From Lasiodiplodia sp. COLG20 (taxonomy: Eukaryota > Ascomycota > Dothideomycetes > Botryosphaeriales > Botryosphaeriaceae), in assembly GCA_009801085.1 (NCBI GenBank), contig VNWV01000047.1, forward strand, positions 1 to 64,000: a stretch of DNA of 64,000 nucleotides. Reading direction: 5' to 3'. Positions 44,492 to 55,475 of the stretch are shown in pieces (the stretch's first letter is position 1; every line of letters begins with the position of its first letter). The notes beneath the pieces were generated by a model. It saw nothing but the letters and a program-made list of their open reading frames with translations. It was not told the origin of the DNA and made no database searches. The translations under genes were made by a program, and so were the position numbers.

Positions 44492-47400
44492 ATGGAAACC
44501 GCTTGTGCGACCGCCGATCCAAGCGCTGCTGAAAACGCCGATACTCATGACGTCATCTCAACTGTCACTGGCACACCAGTGAAGTCAGAACGAAACACGA
44601 ATGAATTGACAAGGGCATCCTCTGGCAATGAAGTATCATCCTCATTGACCGACCCATACCACGACCCTGCAGGCAAACAATCACAAAATGCAGCTAATCC
44701 CCTCGACGGACAACATGTTGGCATAACTCACTTGCTCGAGGAAGAACACACTACTCAGAATCTGAGCAATGTTTCTCGCGATGACACCATCAGACAGCCT
44801 GGTGAAGCAGGGATTAGCTCTTCCGAGTTGATCGAAGAGATCCGGAGATTGAGAGACAAAGTGTCCAAGATCGAAGAACAAGCCAACCCGAGGCCTAGCT
44901 ATCCAATTCTCGAGGCCGAATGGAGAACTGCGAGAGAATTGTCCAACACCGACGAAGAAATGAGACTCTGGAAGTGGTTTTTGGAACAAATGAAAGACCT
45001 CGCTGAAGACTCAGACCCTGCTACGCCATATCAAGGCCGGACCTACACTTTGAACCTGAATCGCCTTGCGCGAGAGATGTGCGATGATCCTGTGTATGAG
45101 AGCGATGTATTAAGATGGAGAAAGAGCTGGGAGCGGAAACTTCCACCGCTAAGGCTCATGCCCTCCGGGTACGAACGAGACGATAGAATCACAGAAGTGA
45201 ACGTCAGCCGCTTCAGGGATTCTGACGACCAAGCATACGGCAAAGGGGGATTTGAAGACAGCGACTCTGATGGGTCATTGGATTTTGAGTACAACCTCAC
45301 TATTCTCCGCCAGAGATACTTGCAAAAGGTCGACCGCCTACATGAGGAGAGAGATGTCATGTTGCAGCAGAACTGTGTAAAAAAGCGACAACGAGCACGG
45401 GAGTTAGAAGCTCTTCAAAATGAAAAACGGAGGGCAAAGGAAGAGCTGCAGGCTGTAAGGAATGCAAACGAGGAACCCGAAGACCAGGCCCAAAAAGAAG
45501 TGGCAGTCCCAGCCGAGAATGCATCAAGGCCTTTCTCGACTTCTGCCCAAGATACAATGGAAAGGGCCACAGATGAACCGTCGCCATCATCCTATGCCTT
45601 TCCGAAGCTTAATCGGGTCGATTGGATTCGATTCAAAGCTCTCCGAAATGCCTGCGAAGAAACCTCATTCGCCATCGATGTCTTAGTTGGCGAACCTGTG
45701 ATCAGGCTTGGCTTTCCCCGTAGTCCGAAGCGATCTAAAAAGGCCAAGTGGGCCGATGACAAAGATCAAATCTCTCAGGACATAACCACTACTACAAAGC
45801 AATCCGCAGCTTTGACCGGACAGCCCCCTCTTCCGGAACGCATTCGCATACATTCAAAACAGCTCATCCGAATCCTTGAGAAAATACACGGAGAGAGTGT
45901 CGACTCCACTGGATCATTGGTCATCATCCGCCCCTTCAGGGTCCTGATTTACTATAACCAAGCACTTCGTGATTGGTATCAGAAGCTGGAGAAGAAATTC
46001 AGTGTCTCGGAGACTTCAAAGAGTAGCTTGACTGGTATGTAAGGTTCGGCTCTCATTTCACTATCAAAGCTGATCAACCAGGGGAAACTACTACAATCCA
46101 ACCTGCGAATGGCGAAGATCCCACGAAAGAGGAAGTTTCGATTGACGAGCGAACAGTAGAAGAAGATGCCGAGAAGCCTGAAGAAGATGTTGAGAAGCCT
46201 GAAGCAGATGCTGAGAAGACTGAAGAGGATGCTGAGAAGCCTGAAGATGACGATCCAGATGATGACTCGACTTCACAAGCGGCTTTACATCATCTACGCT
46301 GTCTTCTTGAATTCATGGACACCGACATTGCGAACAAATTGACATACTTGAGGGACACAGGAACCCGCAAGATTCTTTTCTCCGATATTTGGCACCTTTT
46401 CAAGCCCGGTGATGAGGTTATTGCAAGTGATGGAAAACAGGTATACAGAGTCATCAACATCACCAGTGCGGCGCACAGAGTTGCTTCATATGGCTGGGCC
46501 TCCTGGATTCAGCCCTCCGTCGATGAAGACACGCCTATTGTGGTCGACTGCGTTTATGTCGATTTTGATGGAAAGAGACTCGGTCCGATTAGCAAGCAGT
46601 TCATCATAAACAGGTTCGACAATGAGAGGACTGTTACTTCTCTTGAGGTTTACCCACTCCGATTTTACAGTCCCAGGAGAGGGCAGTTGACAGATGATGG
46701 AGACGGTGATGAAAACTTTCGACGACAGCTCATCGTCCGGGGCCGAAAATTTGCAGAGATAGCCGCAGCAACACATAAGCACATGTACTATGCCGGACAA
46801 GCTCTTGAGACGAGAGAAGACATCGAAAGCCAAGTTGTCGTGGACTTCGAGCTAGCACTATCCGCGGAGGAAAACAAGGACAAGGATTGGACACCGATGA
46901 TTGAAGAAAGAATCAATATTGAGTCTCAAGAGGAAAAGAAGAAGGAACCTTGCCGAGCAGAATGCTGCCGAAACGAGAATATTCACGATGATTCCTTTGT
47001 GGAAACGAAACGCAACGAGGAGTACGTGGCGAGTCTCTTTCCAGATTCTCGTGAGAGGCTGCCTTCCGTGGCCATTTTCCCTCGGTCGGCTCAAGACACA
47101 AAGTCGCCTGAAAATAGATTATCTGAAGAGGACTTGATTATGATGTCATATCGGGTTTTCGCATTTGTCCTTCGCACCCGTAAATGGGGTAAGTTCGAGT
47201 CTCAGTACTCAAGAAGGGGCACTACTAACAAATGTAAACAGAGAAACTGGATCTTACACATCTGACCGACGTGAAAAGATCGGATAGGGGTGGACAAGGC
47301 ACCGCTCATGAAAAGGAGGGTAAAACCGCGTTCGATCGCCTCGTCCTCCCCAAAGACCACAAAGAAATGGTAGAATCTCTGATTTCACAGCATTTCCGTG

Positions 47401-48936
47401 ACAAGGAGTCCTCACAAAGCAAGGCCGACCAATTTGATATCGTGCGTGGAAAAGGTAAGATTCTGAGCGCCCCGCCGACAAAGTATAGGGTTGGCATTGA
47501 TACCGTTCACAGGAAAGGGCCTGATTCTACTCCTTCACGGCGCTCCAGGTGTAGGGAAGACGAGCACAGCAGGTAATCCTGCCATCGTATTCATCAAATA
47601 TTTATACTGACAATTTGCCTCTGCTAGAGGGGGTGGCGGAGTTATTCAAGAAGCCTTTGTTTCAGATAACGTGCGGTATGTTTCCATTAACTCTGTGGTA
47701 ATACATCCCAGACATGTTTTGGCCGGAAATTAAAATTCCTTAGGTGACCTCGGCACGACCGCAGCAGAGGTAGAAAAGGCTTTAGAGACAAATTTCGCCC
47801 TTGCCAATAGATGGGGATCCATTCTACTTCTTGACGAGGCCGATGTGTTCCTCTCGGCAAGGAACCCGAAAGACTTTGTGAGAAATGGCTTGGTAGCAGG
47901 TCTGGAGAACTCGTACTCTTTTGTCTGATAGGATAAGGAACTGATTACTCTTCCAGTATTCCTTCGAGTCTTGGAGTACTACGCCGGGATCCTGTTCCTC
48001 ACCACCAACCGCATTGGCGACTTCGACGAAGCGTTCGCGTCACGAATCCATATCAGCCTCTATTATCCACCGCTGGACCAGGAATCAACGAAGAAGGTTT
48101 TCGAACTGAATTTAGAGATGATTGAAGAGCGTATGAGGATCAAAAACCGGGAAATTGAGATCAAGAAGGAAAAGATCATCGCTTTTGCTGGGGACTATTG
48201 GATTGACCACGAAAACGCGCGGTGGAACGGACACCAGATCAGGAACGCTTGCCAAACAGCTTTGGCACTAGCAGAGTTTGAAGCTCACGGCGGGAGCGCA
48301 ATGAATCCGAACGCCATTGTCAAGCTCAAGCCTAAGCATATCATAAAAGTCGCCGAGTCCTACCTTGAGTTTACGCAGTACCTCATCGACTTGTACGGTA
48401 CGGATGACAGTCGGCGTGCCATGGAAAGTGGACTTCGGAGACACGATCACATCTTCGATGGTCAACGCAGTCGCCCGCAACGTTTCCAAGACTTGGCCCT
48501 AAAGTTTGCAACCACCCGGAGGCAACATGCGCCTGAGGAGAGTCATAGGCCTGGCGGCTATCGGATGAGTTCGCACCATTCGGACTCTCCTGAAAACAGA
48601 CCTAAAGCTCCAAAGACAAGGCGCTACTCACCTGCTGGTGCGCCGGCACCTAACGACAGCTCCTCTGAAGAAGAACTGCAGGGCAATCACCCACATCGGC
48701 GGGTCTTGTATAGCCAGGATACGGCCACAATGCGGGACCCACTCGATCATGACGATGGGTATAAGTGGACTCAGCAGCGAGGCTATGGAGCTAGTCATTC
48801 AGCAAGTCGACTGGGCTCAAGATACGAACGCTCCGAAGACGAAGGCATTCCCGGTATGGCTCATGAATCTTTCTACGAAGGTCGAACGCCGTCCAAAAAT
48901 CCACGAAGCAGCAGGCTTTTCCGTAGTGAGGAGTAA
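44492..48936 (+). CDS. AAA ATPase with long N-terminal region (fungal DUF7025-type)
   Basis: Seven exons (44492-46034, 46082-47188, 47242-47454, 47513-47572, 47628-47675, 47744-47899, 47957-48936; introns 47-68 nt) give 1368 residues. The N-terminal ~450 residues are disordered with a coiled coil (IEEIRRLRDKVSKIEEQ) and basic-acidic helices. Residues around 540-568 hold a heptad-like EDAEKPE repeat. A central domain with LFKPGDEVIA, GWASWIQPS and YPLRFY matches the DUF7025-type region. The AAA module has Walker A GAPGVGKT (964-971), Walker B ILLLDEAD (D1021-E1022), a sensor LTTNR and FDEAFASRIH with the arginine. The C-terminus is Ser/Arg-rich. Such proteins are multi-copy in Pezizomycotina and unassigned in function. 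The gene is intact. Confidence 0.92.
46162..46245 (+). repeat. Four tandem 21-bp units coding for EDAEKPE
   Basis: Units at 46162-46182, 46183-46203, 46204-46224 and 46225-46245 encode E-D-A/V-E-K-P/T-E with small changes. They form an acidic-basic linker inside the AAA ATPase. Confidence 0.85.
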
Positions 48937-50556
48937 TTTGTCATTTGTGTTGGTGGAAAGCAGACGTCAAAACTCAGAATATGCTCAAAACACCCAAATT
49001 GTAGAGCATATTCCTTTTTTCAGTTTCGGGTTTTATATTTACCTTCACCTGGTTTAGCTCATTAAGGCTACATGTCTTTCCCCGGCTGCTGTCACAAGAT
49101 TTCGATATCTGCTGATGGTAAAGGGGAAGGTCCCAATAGATGACATCGATAATATCAGGTTGCTACATGTGAAATATATTGCTTTTGCCCGTCATATAGC
49201 TTTTCCCATTGATAGTACCAACGTTGCTCTAGCCTCCATTGTCCAGAATCTACCCTGGGCGAAATACATCTACATTCGAATGCTTCCCCAGCCCCGCCCA
49301 TCTCCCATTCATTACGAACCCCTGCCCATATCGTGACTTCATGTTGAGATGGGCATAGCGCAGCCGGCACTTGTTTGCGATTCGCCAACCCCACCTTCAG
49401 CTTGGCATGCATGCCACGCTTGGCCACGATGCTATACGCTCAGAAGCTTCTGCATTGTCAGCTCCCCGTCTCGAGCTACGCTTTCCCCACCAATTAAGTG
49501 CTACAACATCGTACGCATGGCGCCTTGGCCTTGCCTGGCCGACGTGCGCCTGAGACAAATGGGCTCTCAATCGGGGCATGCATGTAAGCTTAGCTCGACG
49601 GCATAGGACAGAGTTCCTCATTTTGTCTTTGACTGCTCCTGGAGTATAATATTCGCTGGTGAAAATTAGTGGTGGCGTGGGCGTTCACAAGGCTACGCCT
49701 ATTCCTATTGAGGCGGCGTTTCCTTGGCCTCGACACCAGAGGTAAATGGGAAAGTGCTAATATGTAACCATCGTTAGCAGTGTTGCCCTTCTCCTGCTAT
49801 CTCTGAGCGCTGTACCCTTTCAGCCCATAAAGTCAGTACTAGCGTATTGAAATCTTTGCTGTGTCGTGAAGCATGATCACCGCTTGCGTGTACAATGAAA
49901 TGACGACCTCTAAGGTGGTCTGCATGGTGACGCGGGAGAATATACTCAAATTGCCAAGGCGCTAAGGTAAAAACATAGGTCTCAAAGTTAACCAGATTCG
50001 GGAGGGATGCCGTAGGGATACGCTATCCATCTCCGCCTCCAAATCAACCACGCCACCATGTGATTGGCACCAGATAAGAGTCACTTTGGACATCAAACAA
50101 CGCGCAAGCTTGGGCTGTGCGAATACTCACGTTGGTGAATGGATGCCGGAGTGGAATGGCTCACAGATGTCTTCCGATTAGCTAAAAATCCCCCAATCGT
50201 CGCGCCGTGTAATCCTGGACGTGGATAAGATGAATTCCAGCCTCGTCACAATCCTAGCGTATCAATCTTTCGACGAATGATTTCTCCTCACCAGCAGGTT
50301 TTTCTCACCGGTCGAACGGCGTGTAGCGCACTGCCCGCTGCACTGCCCGCTGCACCTAAGTCTCGTAAGCACACTTATAACCTCCAGGAGCCGTTCTACA
50401 TATCCAGCTGTCGAGCAACATCGAATATTTTGCTCCAACAAAGCGGTGCATGACAGACAGATTACGATCACATCAGATTATCTCAGCTTAGCGAAGGCTT
50501 CGCGAGGATGGAATGCCCAAAACGGCGGAATATTGCCACAGGTCCATTCCTCAAGA
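48937..50556. other. Intergenic, 1.6 kb, no gene supported
   Basis: Spacer between the AAA ATPase and the membrane glycoprotein gene. The part at 49011-49112 is similar to 53405-53515 (separate entry). The frame of the next gene is open to 50446 but has no ATG before 50557. Confidence 0.5.
49011..49112 (+). repeat. Diverged direct repeat, copy A
   Basis: Shares CTGTCACAAGATTT and flanking sequence (GGCYACATG before, ATCTGCNGAT after) with 53405-53515 in the same orientation. I estimate 70-80% identity over the best half; many differences are C/T or G/A. Confidence 0.55.
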
Positions 50557-52991
50557 ATGAGGTATAGCTGCCCAAAAGCACCCATTGAACTTTTCTGCTT
50601 CTCTGACTCTGCAAAAACTGACCAGTTTCAGGCAAATGATATTAAAAGAGATCCAGGTCTCTTCGAAAGACTTGGCCTTCGCCTGCTAGCTGCAAACGCT
50701 GCTGCATTTGCTCTTATGCTGGTCTCCATTGTTTTTCTGTTCTATCTCTGGTTCGCAGACCATGCGAACAGTACCTGGCGTCACATCATGGTTGGAGCTT
50801 GGATCGGTCAAGCAGTCACTCTCTGCAGTATCGCTATCCGTCTAGCCATTGGAACCCAGGCTGGCACTGCTGTTGCATTTCTGGCAAGCATCTCACTGGA
50901 GTCCTCCGGAAATAGCGGTATCCTAGTGGACCAGGCACCCGCCTTGTCACTCGCTCGGTGTGTCAACACTGGTCCTATGGCATCTTTATGCCTCTTTTGG
51001 CGGAACATCTATCAAAAGAGGGATCGCGCTGTGGTGGCCTTGATGACCGTCCTGGCAATAACATCATTTGTTGGTCAATTCACTTCTACGCTCTTACTGT
51101 GGGACATTGAGTCAGAGAGCGTACAAGGCTTCCCAAATTCATCCAGAATCTATTTTGGTGGTCTGATGGAAGACTACCTTCAGAAGGACATCGGAAAGTT
51201 CCAAGACAACTCGAATTACTGGGCGTCTGCCGCTGCTGATTATCCTATATTCGCGGAATGGTCATCCAACCCTAATCTTTTGCCCGATTACATAAGGGAC
51301 ACTGGCCCAACGATCCGCGCTTTTTTACCGATAAGGTCGAACGAAGAACGATCAGCTATCACTAAATACGTCGGACCCGCTTCTTTGTTTGACGCTCGAG
51401 TTTTATGCATCCGCCCCAACATCACGAATTTCAATATTAGAGAGGTCGTACACGACGAAACTCCATATCTTACTGGAAAGCTCGAACCTTGGACCAAGGA
51501 TAATATCGACGACGCTTTGGTTTCTCATCACTCCGGCCATTTCTTCAACTGCAGCTTAGCCGAATTGAAATGGGTCAGTTCGCGAAGCATGTACAAAGTC
51601 TGTGGTTTGCTGCCCGATGCTGGAGGTCTCATGAGTAGCCTTGATCCTACACACAACAGTACTATTAACCATACATACGCTTCGGTGGCTTATCAATCTC
51701 CAAGGTGGTGGGCGAACGGTAGCGGAAAACCTTGGCCAATCGAACTAGGCCATACGATAATCTTCATGAGTGCAGTCCTTCCAACACATGAATCTTCCGA
51801 GTTTATAACGGATGGATTTAATTCCAAAGTTGGATCACCAATCACAGAGAAACGGGGGGCGTGGCTCGAATTCGTGTCGACCGGTCATATACCAGGCATG
51901 CGACTAAGCGCTACCGTATGCTACGACGCCCTGTAAGATATCACATATGTACTGAGGTTTGGCATATGATGTTGACGGATCAGGTATCAATCACAGTTTA
52001 CTGCACGAGTCAAGCACATACAGGACTTTCCAATAATTGCGACAAAACGCACCAAGCAACCCGAACCAAAGATTAGCTGGACTAATAGCAGTGGAACCTT
52101 TGAAACCAACGAACTGCGAAGTCAACTTGATGGGCAATACAACAGCACGAAAGATCGTGCTGTGATGGATTTAGATTTGACGAATGCAAAAGAAATGTTG
52201 CAAGAACATGTCAGAACCTGGGTGCCAAACTGGGGAGACAGAAAAGACTGGAATGGATTCAATTACCGTAAGACACTCAAAAATGGCATAGTAGGAAGTT
52301 TGTGCTAACTGGTGGATAAATAGGTGGGCAGTTTACGGAGAATCCTCTGAATTTGTCAACCATCCTTTCGCGTGTCCACCGTGACAGAACTATGGATTTC
52401 CTCAACTTAGCAGTTTGGAGTCCGTTTGAAACGTGGCTGAACACTAGCTACAGCATTCGGTTTAGGGGGCCATACAACGCTATGGGCACGCTGGTAGGCT
52501 ACCCGAGCGGCGTGCCAAGCACCGGGCTCCACTACATGATCGATGAAATGGTCCAAAAGATACTCGAGGAGACCGACAATCCTGCTCTAGCCTGGCAAGC
52601 ACTTACCACTTCCGTCATGAGATCTGTATACTACGACCGGTTACCAACCTTCAGCGCCGAAGAAACTGTCACAATCACCAGAGTCATTTCTTGCCTAATA
52701 CCTGTCGGGCGTACCGGCTTCACTATTGCTATGATAAATATCTTTGTGCATCATGCATTTGTCGTCGCCACTTTTGTCTGGTTCATTTGCTCAACGAGGT
52801 ACTCCAGGATCAATTGCGCTTGGCAAGCTGTAGCTCAGATCAAGGCGCCAGAGACTGAGGAACTACTGGACAAGGCAACCATGGTGGACGACAAAATGGT
52901 CAAGAAGTGGGTTGAAGAGGATGAGAATCTTCGGGAGAGAAGATTTAAGATTAAATTGGAACCCGAAAATCGGCGTGTTTGTTTGTCATAA
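50557..52991 (+). CDS. Multipass membrane glycoprotein, unknown function
   Basis: Three exons (50557-51932, 51984-52267, 52324-52991; introns 51 and 56 nt) give 775 residues from the first ATG. The N-terminus reads IELFCFSDSAKTDQFQANDI before a first helix (LRLLAANAAAFALMLVSIVFLFYLWF), two further helices follow (WIGQAVTLCSIAIRLAIG and VVALMTVLAITSFVGQF), and a large region with many Asn-X-Ser/Thr sites and Cys residues lies between these and a last helix near the C-terminus (INIFVHHAFVVATFVWFIC). The acidic tail is probably cytoplasmic. The arrangement is like the gene at 2852-5067, but sequence similarity between them is low by eye. The family is common and uncharacterised in Pezizomycotina. 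The start is not certain; a 5' exon may exist. Confidence 0.83.
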
Positions 52992-53632
52992 ACTTTCATA
53001 TAACGACTGTGGCTTCGAATAGCCCAGTATGCTCTTCATATTTCTAGCCTATCTTTACTGTACGTATTGGCTTTTTGAATATCGAAGATTATGCCCAAAT
53101 GCTCCAATGCGTGAAGTTATCTTTAGGGAGAGGTGAGGTCACCTCAATCAGCAAGTTAATTGCATGATCATCTTGCTTACCGATAACCAACATGCTAAAA
53201 AGAGAGGATTCTATGCACTTAAGCGCGCGCAAGGGATTAATCGCGAAGTGACTGTGCCAAAATATCTCAAAGAATCGTAAAATCGGCAATAGCTTTGTCG
53301 TGTGTACTGGCGGACAGTAGACCACGAGCTCCATGGATGTTCAACACATTCGAAATACAGGGTAGGACAAGTTTTACTTCCACTTAACGTTGCGTGTGGG
53401 ATAGTTCCCTCATTTAGTTCCGGTGTTTGTTTGTAGCTTCACGTGGCATGGCTGGTTTGGCCACATGCTTTTCCCTTCTGTCACAAGATTTAAACATCTG
53501 CAGATAGTCTGGAAATGTGAAGATTTTGGTAGTACTAGGTTCTCATGTCTTTTAGACCCCTTACATAAATTTCATCACTAGAACTCATATTACTTTGACC
53601 TCCGCAATCCAGGAACCAACCATGAACCCGCA
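52992..53632. other. Convergent spacer with repeat copy B
   Basis: Region between the 3' ends of the membrane glycoprotein gene (plus) and TPT1 (minus). No gene is seen; contains the second copy of the diverged repeat. Confidence 0.5.
53405..53515 (+). repeat. Diverged direct repeat, copy B
   Basis: Partner of 49011-49112, same orientation. The two copies enclose the membrane glycoprotein gene at 50557-52991. Confidence 0.55.
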
Positions 53633-54823
53633 TCAAAACGCCTCCCCAGCCCCACCCCTCCTCCCATCCTTCCACCCACCCCTACCCCTACCGCCCCTCC
53701 CACCTCTACCACCGCCACCCGCGGCCGTATCTCCCTTCATCCCCTCAACCCCACCATCCCCCACAACAACCCCATCCCTCACCAACACCTTCCCGGCCTT
53801 CCTATCCTCAACCCTCTCAAAAAACTCCAACCCCAACACACCCCCCTTCTCCCCATCCCCCTCCGTCAAAACCACCCCATTCGCGCTCCGCCAAAACGGC
53901 ACCCCCGCCGCCAACGCCTTCTTCAAATCGACGTAAATCAGCACGCGCGACGTGTTCCGCATGCCCGAAATGACGGGCGGCTGGACCTGCTTGTCCGCAC
54001 TCTCCGCCGCCTGCTCCGCCTCCCCCTCCTCGATCCGCGCAAACCCAGCCGGCAATCCAGGCGCCAAGTGCACGTGATTCCGCTTCATCGGCTTGAGGCC
54101 GCCGGAGGCGAGGATGACAGGCCACGCGGCGGCGGTGGTGCCGTGGACGCACATGGGTGGGAAGTCCGCGTCGTCGGCGGTGAGTGGCGTGAGGAGGCCT
54201 TCGCTGGCGACGGAGTTGATGCTGTGGCCTTGGTTGGCGCGGATGAGGTAGGCGGAGGGGTCGTCGGGGTCGGAAGGTGGGTCCGAGGTGGAGGAGGAGG
54301 AGGGTGCGGGGTCGGTCGTGTCGGAGGATGGCGCTTCGCTGATGGGGATGAGGGAGAAGCGCTGCTTGTCGTTGGTGGTGACGATGGTGCGGATCTCGGG
54401 GAAGGTGACTTTGAGGGATTTCATGGTTTTGGTTTGGAGCTGTGCGGGGTGGTGTTAGTCATGAAGGCAGAGGAAAGTTGCTGTCGTGTCGAATGGGAGC
54501 ACTCATTGTTGGATTGTGCGAAAGGAGGATGGAGGATTGGACGAGAGTCATATGAGACGCAGCGAGAAACGGAAACCACATTAAAATCACTAGAATCCCA
54601 AACCCAAGGATCCCACAAAACAACAGGAAGACAACATGAAAAAGGAAAGGAAGGGTCAACATACCAGCTTCTGCACAGAGATGTACCCTCCCGGCCCCAG
54701 CTTCAGTCCCTCATCCTCAGCCGAATGCCGCAATATCCTGCTCATCTTCTTTGACACCTGCACGTCTCTCGGCAGCGGGCCGCCTCTGCCTCTTCCTCCT
54801 CCTCTACCGCTGCGAGAAGACAT
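53633..54823 (-). CDS. TPT1: tRNA 2'-phosphotransferase (TPT1/KptA family)
   Basis: Two exons (54665-54823, 53633-54439) give 321 residues; the 225-nt intron is by far the longest in the window. The enzyme removes the 2'-phosphate left at the tRNA splice junction, using NAD+. Family residues are visible: R32-H33 in LRHSAEDEGL, R120 in IRANQGHS, the HGT motif at 152-154, HVHLAPG, R214 in GMRNTSRVLIY and the NGV block near FWRSANGVV. The fold starts after SKKMSRILRH as usual. Unusual are Gly-Arg-rich tails at both ends (SGRGGGRGRGG at 5-15 and GGGGRGGRGGRGRGG near the C-terminus), which could bind RNA or direct nucleolar localisation. An insertion of Ser/Pro/Asp-rich sequence separates RFSL from AYLIRANQ. 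Single-copy housekeeping gene. Confidence 0.95.
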
Positions 54824-55475
54824 ACTACTACTGTTGCGAGTGCCTGGTAAGACCGCTTCCCCTGCTGCACGCAAAGGTGTGAGTAATCGCCGAATGATTG
54901 CGGCTGAGGTGGGTTATCACGTGATTGTCCTGGATTTTGAGGTGGCGTGCTGAGTGTGCACTTGAGGTAAGGTGATAAAATGTGTGATGATGATGCCTGT
55001 TTGTGTTATGGGTGAGGCGGGGGACGCGTCGTTAAGTGCGTTGATGAGGGGCAGGCAGTAGTGACGTTTAGGCCGTTCCACAGGAATTTTTTAAAGTTGG
55101 CTCTGGGGAAGGTTGGGATGTCGCACGCATGACTCATGCAAGGGTCCGCCGGCAACGAGTTTTGCAGGCTCGGTGAGCGGAAACAATCACCGCACGCTGC
55201 GAGATTATGACTAGTTGAACATGTAGTGAGAAATTAGAGACTTAGTTGCCTAGAAAATCGTAGATCGAATCTGTTTCCGGCTAAATGTGAAGATTGCTCA
55301 CTATGAGCCAGAATGGTTTGCAATGGTTGGTCTATTCCATGCCCTTAACGCTCATTCAACACAACACACCACACTGGTATCTAATAAACACCATCTCCTA
55401 AATATCGCTCACCTAAAGAAGACTTACCCACCACCGCTCAACACCGCTTCCTCCACCTCACCCCATCTCACCTCC
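54824..55475. other. Intergenic, no gene seen
   Basis: Promoter region of TPT1 and 3' region of SEA4, both minus strand. No supported frame. Confidence 0.5.
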
